Positions 15,857 through 24,606 of a stretch of DNA of 64,000 nucleotides are shown one piece after another. This stretch comes from Cryobacterium sp. PAMC25264. Lineage in GTDB: Bacteria > Actinomycetota > Actinomycetes > Actinomycetales > Microbacteriaceae. The position numbers and the translations under genes were made by a program. The stretch's first letter is position 1. The number at the start of each line of letters is the position of its first letter. Under the pieces are notes generated by a model. The model searched no databases and was not told the origin of the DNA. It saw nothing but the letters and a program-made list of their open reading frames with translations. Location of the stretch: NCBI RefSeq assembly GCF_019443325.1, contig NZ_CP080383.1:3162001-3226000 (forward strand). The letters are read 5' to 3'.

Positions 15857-16660
15857 ATGTCCAGCACACCCTCGGTCCAGCTCTACACCGTGAGGGATGC
15901 CATCTCCGCAGACCTTCAGGGCGCCATCGCCCGCGTCGCCGAGATCGGCTTCACCCAGGTGGAGCCCTACTCGTTCGTCGAACGCGCCGACGAGTTCGAG
16001 AAGGCCTTCGCCGCCTCCGGCGTCACGGCGCCCTCCGGCCACGCCCCGGTCATCGACGCCGCCGACCCCGCACGCGCCTTCGACGCCGCCGCTCAGCTCG
16101 GCATCGGCACCGTCATCGACCCGTTCATCCCGAGCGACCGCTGGCAGACCGCCGACGACGCGGCCCGCATCGCCGAGCGCGTGAACGAACTCCAGGTTCT
16201 GGCCGCCGCTGCCGGACTGGGCTTCGGGTACCACAATCACCAGTGGGAGTTCGCGAACCAGGTGGACGGCCGCAGCATCTACGAACTCTTCCTCGAGGCG
16301 ATCTCGCCCGAGGTGGTCCTCGAACTGGACACCTACTGGTCTACCGTCGGCGGCGCCGACACCCCCGCGCTGCTGCGCCGCCTGGGCGACCGGGTGCAGT
16401 TCCTGCACATCAAGGACGGCCCCGTGCAGGGCGACATCGCCACCACCTTGCCGAGCAGCGAGAGCGCCCTTTCGGTGCCGGATGCGCTCGCCAACGCCTT
16501 CGCCAGCCAGCTGCCCGCCGGCAGCGGCGACGTCGGCGTCGCCGCCATCCTCGCGGCCGCCCCGAACGCCCTGCGGGTCGTGGAATTCGACGGGTACACC
16601 GGCGATGTCTTCGACGGCATCGCGGCATCCTTCGCTTGGCTTGCGGAGAACGACAAGTGA
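15857..16660 (+). CDS. sugar phosphate isomerase/epimerase (xylose isomerase-like TIM barrel)
   Basis: A 267-residue AP-endonuclease-2/xylose-isomerase-like TIM barrel. Seen: QLYTVRDAI at the N-terminus, VAEIGFTQVEPYSF, a metal-site region GYHNHQWEF (about residue 125), a Glu/Asp-rich LELDTYWSTVGG, and VQFLHIKDG, all typical of IolE/IolH-like inositol or sugar isomerases. ATG at 15857 follows an AAAGGAG site. It overlaps the downstream oxidoreductase by 4 bases (GTGA), a common pairing for catabolism of polyols or uncommon sugars. The actual substrate is unknown. Confidence 0.87.
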   Translation: MSSTPSVQLYTVRDAISADLQGAIARVAEIGFTQVEPYSFVERADEFEKAFAASGVTAPSGHAPVIDAADPARAFDAAAQLGIGTVIDPFIPSDRWQTADDAARIAERVNELQVLAAAAGLGFGYHNHQWEFANQVDGRSIYELFLEAISPEVVLELDTYWSTVGGADTPALLRRLGDRVQFLHIKDGPVQGDIATTLPSSESALSVPDALANAFASQLPAGSGDVGVAAILAAAPNALRVVEFDGYTGDVFDGIAASFAWLAENDK

Positions 16661-17763
16661 GCCGCACCGGACGCGTCGGGGTCGGCATCATCGGCGCCGG
16701 CGTCATCAGCGGAACCTACCTGGAGAACATGACGGCGTTCGCCGACCTCGACGTGCTCTTCGTCGCGGACCTCGACCTCGGCCGTGCCCAGGCGCAGGCC
16801 GAGGCCTACGGCGTGCCAGGCCACGGCTCGGTCGACGAGCTGCTGGCGCGGGACGACATCGAGATCGTGGTGAACCTCACCATCCCCGCCGTGCACACGG
16901 AGGTGGGCGAGCGGATCATCGCCGCCGGCAAGCACGTCTGGAGCGAGAAGCCGCTGGCCCTGGACCACGAGTCCGGCGCCGCGCTTCTCGCCGCCGCGGA
17001 GACTGCGGGCCTCAGGGTGGCCTGTGCACCCGACACCGTGCTCGGCGCGGGCATCCAAACGGCCATGCGGGCCATCCGGCGAGGCGACATCGGTGAGCCG
17101 CTCACGGCCACCACGATGTTCCATGTGCCGGGCCCCGACGCCTGGCACCCGAACCCCGAGTTCCTGTTCGCGCTGGGCGCCGGGCCACTGTTCGACATGG
17201 GCCCGTACTACGTGACCACGCTCGTGCACGCCTTCGGCTCGGCCCGCCGGGTCGCCGCGGTCTCGTCGCAGTCCAGTGCGGTGCGCACCATCGGCAGCGG
17301 TCCCCGGGCCGGCACCGAGTTCGCGGTCGAGGTGCCCACCCACCATGCCGCGGTCATCTCCTTCGAGGGGGGGCAGTCCGCGCAGTCCACGTTCAGCTTC
17401 CAGAACGCGCTGCCGCGGATGGGCTTCGTCGAGATCAGCGGCACCGAGGGCACGATTGTGCTGCCCGACCCGAACATGTTCGACGGCGAGTCGACGCTCT
17501 GGCGGTTCGGCCAGGACGAGCCGACGACGCTGCCCGCCGTCGGGTCGACCTATGGTCGCGGGTCGGGCGTGCTGGATCTGGCCCGGTCGATCCGGGCCGG
17601 AGTGCCCGAACGCGCCAGCGGTGCGATCGCCGCGCATGTGCTCGACGTGCTCCTGGCCGTGTCGTCGGCCGCAGCCAGCGGCGAGACGGTCAACGTCGAT
17701 TCGAGGGTGCAGCAGCCCACTCCCCTGGCCGAGGACTGGAACCCCGCCGCTGCCACCCTCTAG
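16657..17763 (+). CDS. Gfo/Idh/MocA family oxidoreductase
   Basis: NAD(P)-dependent sugar dehydrogenase of 368 residues. The N-terminal Rossmann fold has VGIIGAGVISGTYLENM; the family signature SEKPLAL is near residue 93. The C-terminal alpha/beta domain has GAGPLFDMGPYYVTTLVHAFG, with the usual conserved Asp and Tyr of the substrate site. GTG start within the isomerase stop (GTGA), so the two are coupled. Together they probably oxidise and isomerise a sugar or cyclitol; no transporter is adjacent. It converges on a frameshifted TetR gene across a family-B palindrome. Confidence 0.9.
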   Translation: MSRTGRVGVGIIGAGVISGTYLENMTAFADLDVLFVADLDLGRAQAQAEAYGVPGHGSVDELLARDDIEIVVNLTIPAVHTEVGERIIAAGKHVWSEKPLALDHESGAALLAAAETAGLRVACAPDTVLGAGIQTAMRAIRRGDIGEPLTATTMFHVPGPDAWHPNPEFLFALGAGPLFDMGPYYVTTLVHAFGSARRVAAVSSQSSAVRTIGSGPRAGTEFAVEVPTHHAAVISFEGGQSAQSTFSFQNALPRMGFVEISGTEGTIVLPDPNMFDGESTLWRFGQDEPTTLPAVGSTYGRGSGVLDLARSIRAGVPERASGAIAAHVLDVLLAVSSAAASGETVNVDSRVQQPTPLAEDWNPAAATL

Positions 17764-17778
17764 GGCCTACCCTCCCTT

Positions 17779-17840
17779 CCGCGAACTGTGACTTAAGCCC
17801 CAAAACTCGCGTTTTCCGGGGCTTAGCTCACGGTTCGCGG
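17779..17840. repeat. long palindromic repeat, family B, copy 2
   Basis: CGCGAACTGTGACTTAAGCC ... GGCTTAGCTCACGGTTCGCG with a central AAAACTCGCGTTTT. It lies between convergent genes and overlaps the last codons and stop of the TetR gene. Confidence 0.85.
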
Positions 17841-18420
17841 CGGGGCGCGCCGGCCTGGGCCAGCGCAATCACGGCCTCGACATGGGCGGCCATGTCGCGG
17901 GTGTCGTCATACATCCACTGCACCTGCATTCCGTCGCTGACGGCCATCAGAATCGACGCCAGCATTTCCGGGTCGACCGACGAGTCGAGTCGACCGGATG
18001 CCTGCATCCGGGCCAGTCCGGCCGCGATCGTGCGCCGCGAATGCGCGTAGCGCTCCCGAAAATAGGCGTTCGCCGGATGCTCGGGGTCGGTCGCGGCCGC
18101 GGCAGACAGATTCGCGAACATCTGCACGAGCCCGGGCACATCCGCGTTGTGGCGAACTGTAGCCGCGAAGGTGCCAGCGGGATCTGGGTCGTCGGGATCC
18201 TTCGCTGCGTCGATCTCGTCCCGGGTGCGCAGGAGTGCCACCCAGAGGTCGTCCTTGGACTCGAAATAGTGCAGCAACCAGCCTGCGTGAGCCCCACCGC
18301 ATCCGCGATGTCTCGCACTGATGTCTGGCGAAAACCCTGCTGGGCCACGAGCTTCAGCGCAGTGTCGAGGATCTCGGCACGCTTCGCAACGCCTTTCGGG
18401 TATCTGCCCAGGGTCGCCAT
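17828..18420 (-). pseudogene. TetR/AcrR-family regulator with a 1-base frameshift
   Basis: The first about 48 residues read in one frame from ATG 18420 (MATLGRYPKGVAKRAEILDT, then the HTH SVRDIADAVGLTQAG). The rest reads in another frame from about 18277 (LLHYFESKDDLWVALL, then a ligand domain ending QAGAPRREP). The family junction QAG-LLHYFESK is restored by adding one base between 18277 and 18278, next to a GG pair. Either the gene is broken or the assembly lost a base. The downstream half is otherwise undamaged, which favours a very recent or artefactual lesion. The stop lies inside a family-B palindrome. Confidence 0.82.
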
Positions 18421-18457
18421 GCTGCAAGGTTAGACCAGGCAGCGCCTGCCGCCGGCG

Positions 18458-18928
18458 CTAGGACGAATCGCCGCGAGCGCGGTCAGGTCCGGCCAGCGAC
18501 ACCACGCAGGCCGCAAGGTGGGCGCGCAGCTGCTCCTGCTCGGTCGAGCTCAGGCCGGAGCGCATCCGGTCCTCCACGCCGCGCACCGCGGCGCTGGCGG
18601 CAGCCAAGCGGATGCGGCCCGACTCGGTGAGCTCGGTGGGCCGCGCCCGCCCCTCCGGTGCCTCGCGTGCGCGGGAGACGAAGCCGTCCTCCTCGAGGGA
18701 ATGCAACAACACGTTCATCGACTGCCGGGACACGAAGGCCCCCCGGGCCAGCTCGGAGTTGGACAGCCCGGGCCGCTGGGCGAGCAGCTCGAGGCAGGAG
18801 TAGTGCGTGATGTTCATGCCGAGCGGGCGCAGGACCGTCTCCATCGAGGTGCGCAGGGCGCTCGCGGCCTCCTTGAGCAGGTACCCCACCGAGGTCTCCA
18901 GATCGATTCGCGCCTCGCCTTGACTCAT
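18458..18928 (-). CDS. MarR-family transcriptional regulator
   Basis: A 156-residue winged-helix regulator. The core runs NITHYSCLELLAQRPGLSNS (helices 2-3), ELARGAFVSRQSMNVLLHSLEEDGFVSR (recognition helix and wing entry), and the wing REAPEGRARPTELTESG, with long terminal helices for dimerisation. ATG at 18928 is the last in-frame start before the operator region; the frame extends upstream only across the intergenic DNA. It is divergent from a VOC-family gene. Two identical-type operators lie directly at and upstream of its start, implying autoregulation and control of the VOC gene. Confidence 0.88.
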   Translation of the reverse strand: MSQGEARIDLETSVGYLLKEAASALRTSMETVLRPLGMNITHYSCLELLAQRPGLSNSELARGAFVSRQSMNVLLHSLEEDGFVSRAREAPEGRARPTELTESGRIRLAAASAAVRGVEDRMRSGLSSTEQEQLRAHLAACVVSLAGPDRARGDSS

Positions 18929-18970
18929 GTCAACATTCTGACATACTCGATGCATGTCAATCACCTGACA
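18928..18970. promoter_or_regulatory. twin MarR operators TGTCA-N6-TGACA
   Basis: Two 16-base perfect-arm palindromes, TGTCAACATTCTGACA (18928-18943) and TGTCAATCACCTGACA (18955-18970), 27 bases centre to centre in the divergent region between the MarR and VOC genes. One overlaps the MarR start codon. Confidence 0.75.
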
Positions 18971-18991
18971 TTCACACGAAGGAGGATCACC

Positions 18992-19355
18992 ATGACCGCA
19001 TCCGGACCCGGCTTTATTCCCTGCAGGTGCGCGACATCGAGAAGTCCGCGGCGTTCTACGAGACTTCCTCGGCCTCACCCGGCAGGCCGGCCCGCCGCAC
19101 GCCGTGGTGTTCGCCACCACGCCGGCCGCGTTCGCCGTGCGGTCGGCCGCCCCAGGCGTCGATCTCGACTCGGTGCCCCAGCTCGGGATCGGCGTGGGCG
19201 TCTGGCTCCACGCTCCGGACGCACAGGACATCCACGACACCCTCGCCGCGGCGGGCACCCCGATCGTCTCGTCACCCATCGACGGCCCCTTCGGACGCAC
19301 CTTCACCTTCGCCGACCCGGATGGCTACCGGATCACCCTGCACGACCGAGCCTGA
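18992..19355 (+). pseudogene. VOC-family (glyoxalase-like) protein with two frameshifts
   Basis: Single vicinal-oxygen-chelate domain protein of about 120 residues once corrected. ATG 18992 follows a GGAGG site and gives MTASGPGFI. The frame then shifts so that LQVRDIEKSAAFYE is read in the next phase, and shifts again before FLGLTRQAGPPHAVVFATTP, which continues to DPDGYRITLHDRA. Adding one T near 19017 and one G near 19064 restores a continuous family sequence. Both lost bases are beside short homopolymers. It is probably a MarR-controlled antibiotic- or aldehyde-handling protein if intact. Confidence 0.8.
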
Positions 19356-19370
19356 CCCGCCCCGCCCCCT

Positions 19371-19434
19371 CCGCGAACTGTGACAAAAGCCCCGAAAACG
19401 CGCGTTTTGAGGGGCTTTTCTCACAGTTCGCGGG
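19371..19434. repeat. long palindromic repeat, family B, copy 3
   Basis: CCGCGAACTGTGACAAAAGC ... GCTTTTCTCACAGTTCGCGG with a CGAAAACGCGCGTTTTGAG centre; nearly perfect arms of about 28 bases. It lies after the VOC gene. Confidence 0.88.
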
Positions 19435-19459
19435 CGGGTGGGACCGCTAGGGTGGCCGC

Positions 19460-19657
19460 ATGAATCTGCTTGTGCGAGTCAGCCACCGATGCACCGCGGC
19501 CCTCACCGAGGCCGCCCAATTCGTTCTCTACTGGGTGGGCGGCGGCAACGGCGACCCCGAACGGCTGCGAGCGGCGGATGCCCGTCGGTCCCGCGCCCGC
19601 ACCACCGCGTCGCGTTCGTCCCGCAGCGCATCCGGTCGAAGCCTCCGCAAGCGCTGA
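19460..19657 (+). CDS. hypothetical small protein
   Basis: A 65-residue protein that I do not recognise. The N-terminal half is moderately hydrophobic (RCTAALTEAAQFVLYWVGGG); the C-terminal half is very basic and Ser/Arg-rich (ARRSRARTTASRSSRSASGR). There is no ribosome site, but TAGGGT at 19448-19453 sits exactly six bases before the ATG, the same leaderless spacing as seen before other genes here. It is bracketed by two family-B palindromes. It may be real or chance. Confidence 0.4.
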   Translation: MNLLVRVSHRCTAALTEAAQFVLYWVGGGNGDPERLRAADARRSRARTTASRSSRSASGRSLRKR

Positions 19658-19681
19658 CGCCGCCGAGCCCGCGAAAAACCT

Positions 19682-19745
19682 CTCGCGAACTGTGACTTAA
19701 GCCCCAAAATCCGGGAATTTTGGGTGCTTAAGTCACAGTTCGCGG
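19682..19745. repeat. long palindromic repeat, family B, copy 4
   Basis: CTCGCGAACTGTGACTTAAG ... CTTAAGTCACAGTTCGCGG with an AAAATCCGGGAATTTT centre. It is the most symmetric copy and lies just past the ROK regulator stop. Confidence 0.88.
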
Positions 19746-19761
19746 AACCGGCGGGGGCGCG

Positions 19762-20913
19762 TCAGCCGCCGGCGGCGAGGGTGTCGACGGTGCGTTGGAT
19801 GGCGATGGCCGCGGCGCCCTGAGCCCAGGAGATGAAGCCGCTGGGGTCGAGCAGCACGTCCACTCGGGCGGCCTCCGGGTCGCGGTCGGCGAGAATCGCG
19901 GCATCCATCTCGCCCCTCACGATGTCGAGAAAGCCCAGGCCCTCGCCCGCAAGCACGATGTGCTCGACCATGGCGAGGTTGGCCACGGCCGCGATGAGCC
20001 GCCCGAGAGCGTTACCCGCGGCGCGCAGCACCGCGAGGGCCACCGGCTGGCCGGCCGCGGCCATCTCGAGCACCTCGGCATAGCTCACCGGATGCCCAAT
20101 GGCGACCTCCACCTGCGCCCGGATGCTGGGGATGGTGAGCATCGCCGTCGAGCAGCCCCGGTGGCCCAGGAAACAGAGCGGACCGGTGGGGTCGAGCGGG
20201 AAGTGCCCGCCCAGGCCGAGCCCGGCCTCCGAGGTGCTGACCACCTGGTCGTGCATGACCAGCCCGTAGCCCACGCCGGCGCCCACGGTGAGCACCGCGA
20301 AGTTGGAAAAGCCGCGGCCCAGCCCGAACCAGTGCTCTGCGGCGGCGAGGGCCACCACATCGTTCTCCACCATGACCGGCACACCGAGCCGCGCCTCGAC
20401 GGCGTCCGCCAGCGGCACCCCGCGCCAGCCGAGAAACGGCGCCCGGTCGATCACGCGGTTGTCGGAGACCTGTCCGCCGACGCTGATGCCGATGGCCGTG
20501 AACTCCTGCTCGTTCGCGAGTTCTTCGGCCAGCTCCACGATCACCGCCACGACATCGTCAAGCTCGTGGCTCGGCAGCGGGCGTTCGGCGCGGCGCCCCT
20601 CAGCAGCGCGGAGGTCGGTCGTGACCGCGACCGCGGTATCACCGGTGAGCTTGACCCCGAGGAACTGTCGCGCCTCGGCGCGCACGTCCAGCGGCTTGGC
20701 CGGACGGCCCATGGCTCCGTCGAGTTCTTCGGTTACCTCAACGAACAGGCCTGCGTCGAGCAGCGGTCGCGCCAGACGGGTGAGCGTCGCCAACGACAGG
20801 CCCAACCGCTTCGCCAGGACGCTCCGCAGGATCGGGCCGTGCACGAGCACTTCACGCGCCAGCTCGCTGGACGGAGCGCGGTAGCGGCGTTCAGCGGCCT
20901 CAAGGGATGACAT
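19762..20913 (-). CDS. ROK-family transcriptional regulator of the alpha-galactoside locus
   Basis: A 383-residue NagC/XylR-type repressor. It has an N-terminal winged helix (SELAREVLVHGPILRSVLAK, then RLGLSLATLTRLARPLLDAG), followed by a ROK sugar-kinase-like domain with ISVGGQVSDN, VMVENDVVALAAAEHW, a degenerate zinc site CFLGHRGCSTAM and a glycine-rich end. The full CGCGxxGC cluster of active kinases is reduced, as in regulators. It is divergent from the GH36 alpha-galactosidase and the ABC genes, so it most likely represses them until an alpha-galactoside or galactose-derived ligand binds (inferred from location). Confidence 0.86.
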   Translation of the reverse strand: MSSLEAAERRYRAPSSELAREVLVHGPILRSVLAKRLGLSLATLTRLARPLLDAGLFVEVTEELDGAMGRPAKPLDVRAEARQFLGVKLTGDTAVAVTTDLRAAEGRRAERPLPSHELDDVVAVIVELAEELANEQEFTAIGISVGGQVSDNRVIDRAPFLGWRGVPLADAVEARLGVPVMVENDVVALAAAEHWFGLGRGFSNFAVLTVGAGVGYGLVMHDQVVSTSEAGLGLGGHFPLDPTGPLCFLGHRGCSTAMLTIPSIRAQVEVAIGHPVSYAEVLEMAAAGQPVALAVLRAAGNALGRLIAAVANLAMVEHIVLAGEGLGFLDIVRGEMDAAILADRDPEAARVDVLLDPSGFISWAQGAAAIAIQRTVDTLAAGG

Positions 20914-21089
20914 GGGCTCGGCAACTTTCGATCAGGCGGCGCACTCGGTGCACCCACAGATTGTTCGCACTCTCGGGAGGGTGAATACGATCAGAATACC
21001 GGTCCCCGACCACCCTTTTTATTGCATTCCGCAACTAATACTCCGGAGAATTCGCAAAACTCGATCAAAAAACTCTCAATACTCAATGC

Positions 21090-21118
21090 TTGACATTAAG
21101 TTCCTTGCAATATAGAAA
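21090..21118 (+). promoter_or_regulatory. promoter of alpha-galactosidase gene
   Basis: TTGACA (21090-21095), 17-base spacer, TAGAAA (21113-21118), then seven bases to the ATG at 21126: a near-consensus promoter giving an almost leaderless message. The surrounding 20914-21125 region is markedly AT-richer than the genes and also holds a TTGC-N5-GCAA repeat at 21022-21034. Confidence 0.55.
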
Positions 21119-21125
21119 TATATGC

Positions 21126-23255
21126 ATGTCCCAGAGCAACACCGTCGTCCACCTCCGCAACGGCGGCACCAGCGTCATCATCGACGTGGCCGCACCCGCG
21201 CTACCCGTCATCGTGCACTGGGGAGCCGACCTGGGCGATCTCGAAGCCGCCGACCTCGACGCCATCGTGCTCGCCTCTCTGCCGCAGCGGGTCTCCGGCG
21301 GCCTCGACGAACCTGCCCGTCTCACCCTCGTGCCCCAGGATGCGGCCGGCTGGCAGGGCACCCCCGGCCTGACCGGCAGCCGCGCGGGCCGCTCCTTCTC
21401 CCCCCTTCTGTGCACCACGGAGGTCAGTCACACGCCGACCACGCTGTCCGCGCTGGCGACCGACCCCGACGCCAGGCTCACCCTCCGCGCCGAACTGGCC
21501 GTCGATGCCGCGGGCATTCTCAGCCAGAACCTCACCCTGACCAACACCGGCGACGACGACTACGACCTCGTCGACCTCACCGTGACCCTGCCGGTGCCCG
21601 CAACCGCGACCGAGATCCTCGACACCACCGGCCGACACCTGCGCGAGCGCACCCCGCAGCGCCACGGCTTCACCATCGGCCGGCACCAGCGGGACAGCCG
21701 CAAGGGCCGCCCGGGAGCGGACGCGACCCTGCTGCTCGCCGCCGGCACCCCCGGCTTCGGCTTCGAGACCGGCCTCGTGCACGCCGTGCACCTCGCCTTC
21801 AGCGGCAACTACCGCCTCGCCGCCGAGAAGCTCGTCACCGGCTCCAGCTTCCTACAGGCCGGCGAACTGCTCGCAGCGGGCGAGATCCGCCTCGCCCCGG
21901 GCGCCAGCTACACGACACCCGACGTGATCGCCTCCTGGGGCGACGGGCTCACCGAACTCTCCGCACGCATCCACACCCGCCTGCGGGCCCGCGCTACGCA
22001 CCCGACCACGCCGCGCCCGGTCACCCTCAACACCTGGGAGGCCGTGTACTTCGACCACGACCTCGGCCGGCTCACGGCGCTGGCGGATGCCGCCGCCCGG
22101 GTGGGCGTTGAGCGGTACGTGCTCGACGATGGCTGGTTCCACGGCCGGCGCGACGACACCGCCGGACTCGGCGACTGGTGGGTGGACTCCGACGTGTGGC
22201 CCGACGGCCTCGGCCCGCTGATCGACACCGTCACGGGCCTCGGCATGCAGTTCGGCCTCTGGGTCGAACCCGAGATGGTCAACCCCGATTCCGACCTGGC
22301 CCGCGCACACCCGGACTGGATGCTGCAGGCCGCCGGCCGGTTGCCCGTGGAGGGCCGGCAGCAGCAGGTGCTCGACCTGTCGCATCCAAATGCCTACGCC
22401 TACCTGCTCGAGAAGCTCGACACCCTGCTTGGGGAGTACCCGATCGGGTACCTCAAGTGGGACCACAACCGCGACCTCGTCGACGCCGGCAGCACCCGCA
22501 CCGGCGCCGCGGCCGTGCACGACAACGTCCTGGCGCTCTACGAGCTGCTCGACGAGCTCAAGGCCCGGCACCCCGGCCTGGAGATCGAGAGCTGCGCCTC
22601 GGGCGGCGCCCGCGTCGACCTCGGCATCCTCGATCACACCGACCGTATCTGGACCAGCGACTGCATCGACCCGATCGAGCGTCTCACCATCCAGAAGTAC
22701 ACCGGTCTACTGGTTCCCTACGAGCTGATGGGCGCCCACATCAGCGGCCCCGTCTCGCACTCCACCGGCCGCCGCCACGAGCTCTCGCTGCGGGCCGGCG
22801 TGGCCCTCTTCGGCCACCTCGGCATCGAGTGGGACATCAATGCGCTCTCCGACGCCGAGTACAGCGAGCTGGGCGACTGGATCGCCCTGTACAAGGCCAA
22901 CCGCGACCTTCTCCACACCGGCACCAGCGTGCACGCCGACCACCCCGACCCGGCCGTGGACCTGCGCGGCGTTGTCGCGGCAGACCGCAGCCGCGCTCTC
23001 TTCGTGTTCACCCAGGTGGCGGCGAGCAGCTTCTACCCGGTCGGCACTCTCCGCTTCCCGGGCCTCGACGACGCCCGTCGGTACACCGTGAGGCCTCTCG
23101 CCCTCGGGTCCACCGGCACCGGCGCTGGCCAGTCGGCGCTGCCCTGGATCCAGCGGCCCCTCACCCTCACCGGACGGGCCCTGCGCACGATCGGCCTGCA
23201 GGGTCCGGTTCTTTTCCCCGAACATCTCGCAGTTTTCGAGATCACCTCCGCCTAA
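21126..23255 (+). CDS. alpha-galactosidase, glycoside hydrolase family 36
   Basis: Hydrolyses terminal alpha-1,6-galactosyl residues of melibiose/raffinose-type sugars in the cytoplasm; no signal peptide. At 709 residues it has an N-terminal beta-sandwich, the (beta/alpha)8 barrel with YVLDDGWFHGRRDD, GLWVEPEMVNPDSD, the nucleophile Asp446 in LKWDHNRD and acid/base Asp512 in IWTSDCIDPIER, plus a C-terminal beta domain. ATG 21126 is chosen over an upstream TTG that lies in the -35 box. It is the first gene of a locus with a binding protein and two permeases, controlled by the divergent ROK regulator. Confidence 0.93.
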   Translation: MSQSNTVVHLRNGGTSVIIDVAAPALPVIVHWGADLGDLEAADLDAIVLASLPQRVSGGLDEPARLTLVPQDAAGWQGTPGLTGSRAGRSFSPLLCTTEVSHTPTTLSALATDPDARLTLRAELAVDAAGILSQNLTLTNTGDDDYDLVDLTVTLPVPATATEILDTTGRHLRERTPQRHGFTIGRHQRDSRKGRPGADATLLLAAGTPGFGFETGLVHAVHLAFSGNYRLAAEKLVTGSSFLQAGELLAAGEIRLAPGASYTTPDVIASWGDGLTELSARIHTRLRARATHPTTPRPVTLNTWEAVYFDHDLGRLTALADAAARVGVERYVLDDGWFHGRRDDTAGLGDWWVDSDVWPDGLGPLIDTVTGLGMQFGLWVEPEMVNPDSDLARAHPDWMLQAAGRLPVEGRQQQVLDLSHPNAYAYLLEKLDTLLGEYPIGYLKWDHNRDLVDAGSTRTGAAAVHDNVLALYELLDELKARHPGLEIESCASGGARVDLGILDHTDRIWTSDCIDPIERLTIQKYTGLLVPYELMGAHISGPVSHSTGRRHELSLRAGVALFGHLGIEWDINALSDAEYSELGDWIALYKANRDLLHTGTSVHADHPDPAVDLRGVVAADRSRALFVFTQVAASSFYPVGTLRFPGLDDARRYTVRPLALGSTGTGAGQSALPWIQRPLTLTGRALRTIGLQGPVLFPEHLAVFEITSA

Positions 23256-23288
23256 AGTTTTTTAGCGGATCAAGCGCAAGGAGGCGCC

Positions 23289-24605
23289 ATGAAATCCCCC
23301 AGCACCATCCCCCATCCACGGCGACGGCTGCGGCGGGCGACCGCCTTGGTGGCCGCCGCCGCGACGCTGGCGGCGCTGAGCGGATGCTCCGCCGGCGACG
23401 ACGGTCAGGTCACGCTGAACTTCTTCCAGTTCAAGCCGGAGGCCGTGGGCAATTTCACGGCGATCATCAAGGATTTCGAGGCCCAGAACCCGGGCATCCG
23501 GGTCATCCAGAACTCGGTGCCCGACCCGGACACCGCCATCCGCACCCTGCTCGTCAAGGACAAGGTGCCCGATGTGCTCACGCTGAACGCCAACGGCAAC
23601 TACGGCGAGCTGGCCCGCGCCTGCATCTTCGCCGACCTCGGCGACGAGCAGGTCGCCACAACCGTGAACCCCGCCGTGCAAGACATCGTGCAGGCCCTCG
23701 GCACCTGCTCCGCCGACGGCGCTGACGAGGTGAACGCGCTGCCGTTCGCCAGCAACGCCAGCGGCATCCTCTACAACCCCGAGATCTTCGCCGCCAACGG
23801 CGTGGACGTCCCCACGACCTGGTCCGAGCTGATCGCGGCCGCCGACACCTTCCAGGCCAACGGGGTCACCCCGTTCTTCTGCACCCTCAAGGATGCCTGG
23901 ACCGCCTCGCCCGCGTTCGTCAACCTGGGCGGCACCCTCATGCCGGACGGATTCTTCGACGCCCTCCGCGCCGAGGGCTCCGAGGTCTCCGGCGGTGCAG
24001 TGTCGTTCGAGAACGACTTCGCGGATGCCGCCGCCAAGGAGGTGGAGCTGTTCAGCTACTGCCAGGACAACTTCGCCAGCCGCGACTACAACGCCGGAAA
24101 CAAGGCCTTCGCCGACGGAGAATCGGCCATGTACCTCCAGGGCTCCTACGCGATCCCTGCCATTCGCGCCAACAACCCAGACGCCTCCATCGGCTCCTTC
24201 CCGTACCCGGTCACCGACGACGCCGATTCCCGCGTCGTGGTCTCCGGGGTCGACGTGGGCATCATGATCGGCCGCAACACCCCGCACCCCGTCGAGGCGC
24301 AGAAGTTCGTCGACTACCTCATGTCGCCCGACGTCGTCACCGCCTACTCCGAGGCGCAGAGCACCTTCTCACCGCTGGCGGACGCCACACCCAACAACGA
24401 CTCCGCCCTGGCCGGCCTCGAACCGTACTTCAGCGCGGGCAACATCATCGGCTTCATCGACCACCAGATCCCCGCCGCGGTGCCGCTGGTCAACATGCTG
24501 CAGTCGCTTGTGATCACCGGCAACACCGAGGCCTTCCTCGAGGATCTCGACTCCGAGTGGAGCAAGGTCGCCGCCCGCACCACCACACAGAGACAGGGGA
24601 AGTGA
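23289..24605 (+). CDS. ABC transporter sugar-binding lipoprotein (family 1)
   Basis: Extracellular solute-binding lipoprotein of 438 residues, the presumed alpha-galactoside receptor. It has a twin-arginine-like basic N-terminus, a hydrophobic core and a lipobox LSGC (Cys near residue 37), then the family-1 fold with VTLNFFQFKPEAVGNFTAII, KVPDVLTLNANG, NALPFASNASGILYNPEIFA, and VDVGIMIGRNTPHPVEAQKF late in the chain. A GGAGG site precedes the ATG. It is followed two bases later by the first permease gene, forming an operon downstream of GH36. Confidence 0.92.
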   Translation: MKSPSTIPHPRRRLRRATALVAAAATLAALSGCSAGDDGQVTLNFFQFKPEAVGNFTAIIKDFEAQNPGIRVIQNSVPDPDTAIRTLLVKDKVPDVLTLNANGNYGELARACIFADLGDEQVATTVNPAVQDIVQALGTCSADGADEVNALPFASNASGILYNPEIFAANGVDVPTTWSELIAAADTFQANGVTPFFCTLKDAWTASPAFVNLGGTLMPDGFFDALRAEGSEVSGGAVSFENDFADAAAKEVELFSYCQDNFASRDYNAGNKAFADGESAMYLQGSYAIPAIRANNPDASIGSFPYPVTDDADSRVVVSGVDVGIMIGRNTPHPVEAQKFVDYLMSPDVVTAYSEAQSTFSPLADATPNNDSALAGLEPYFSAGNIIGFIDHQIPAAVPLVNMLQSLVITGNTEAFLEDLDSEWSKVAARTTTQRQGK

Positions 24606-24606
24606 G

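Noticed and set aside
10560..19745. CRISPR array from the four similar repeats
   Set aside because: Spacing is irregular (kilobases to 300 bases), each copy is a self-palindrome, and no cas genes are present.
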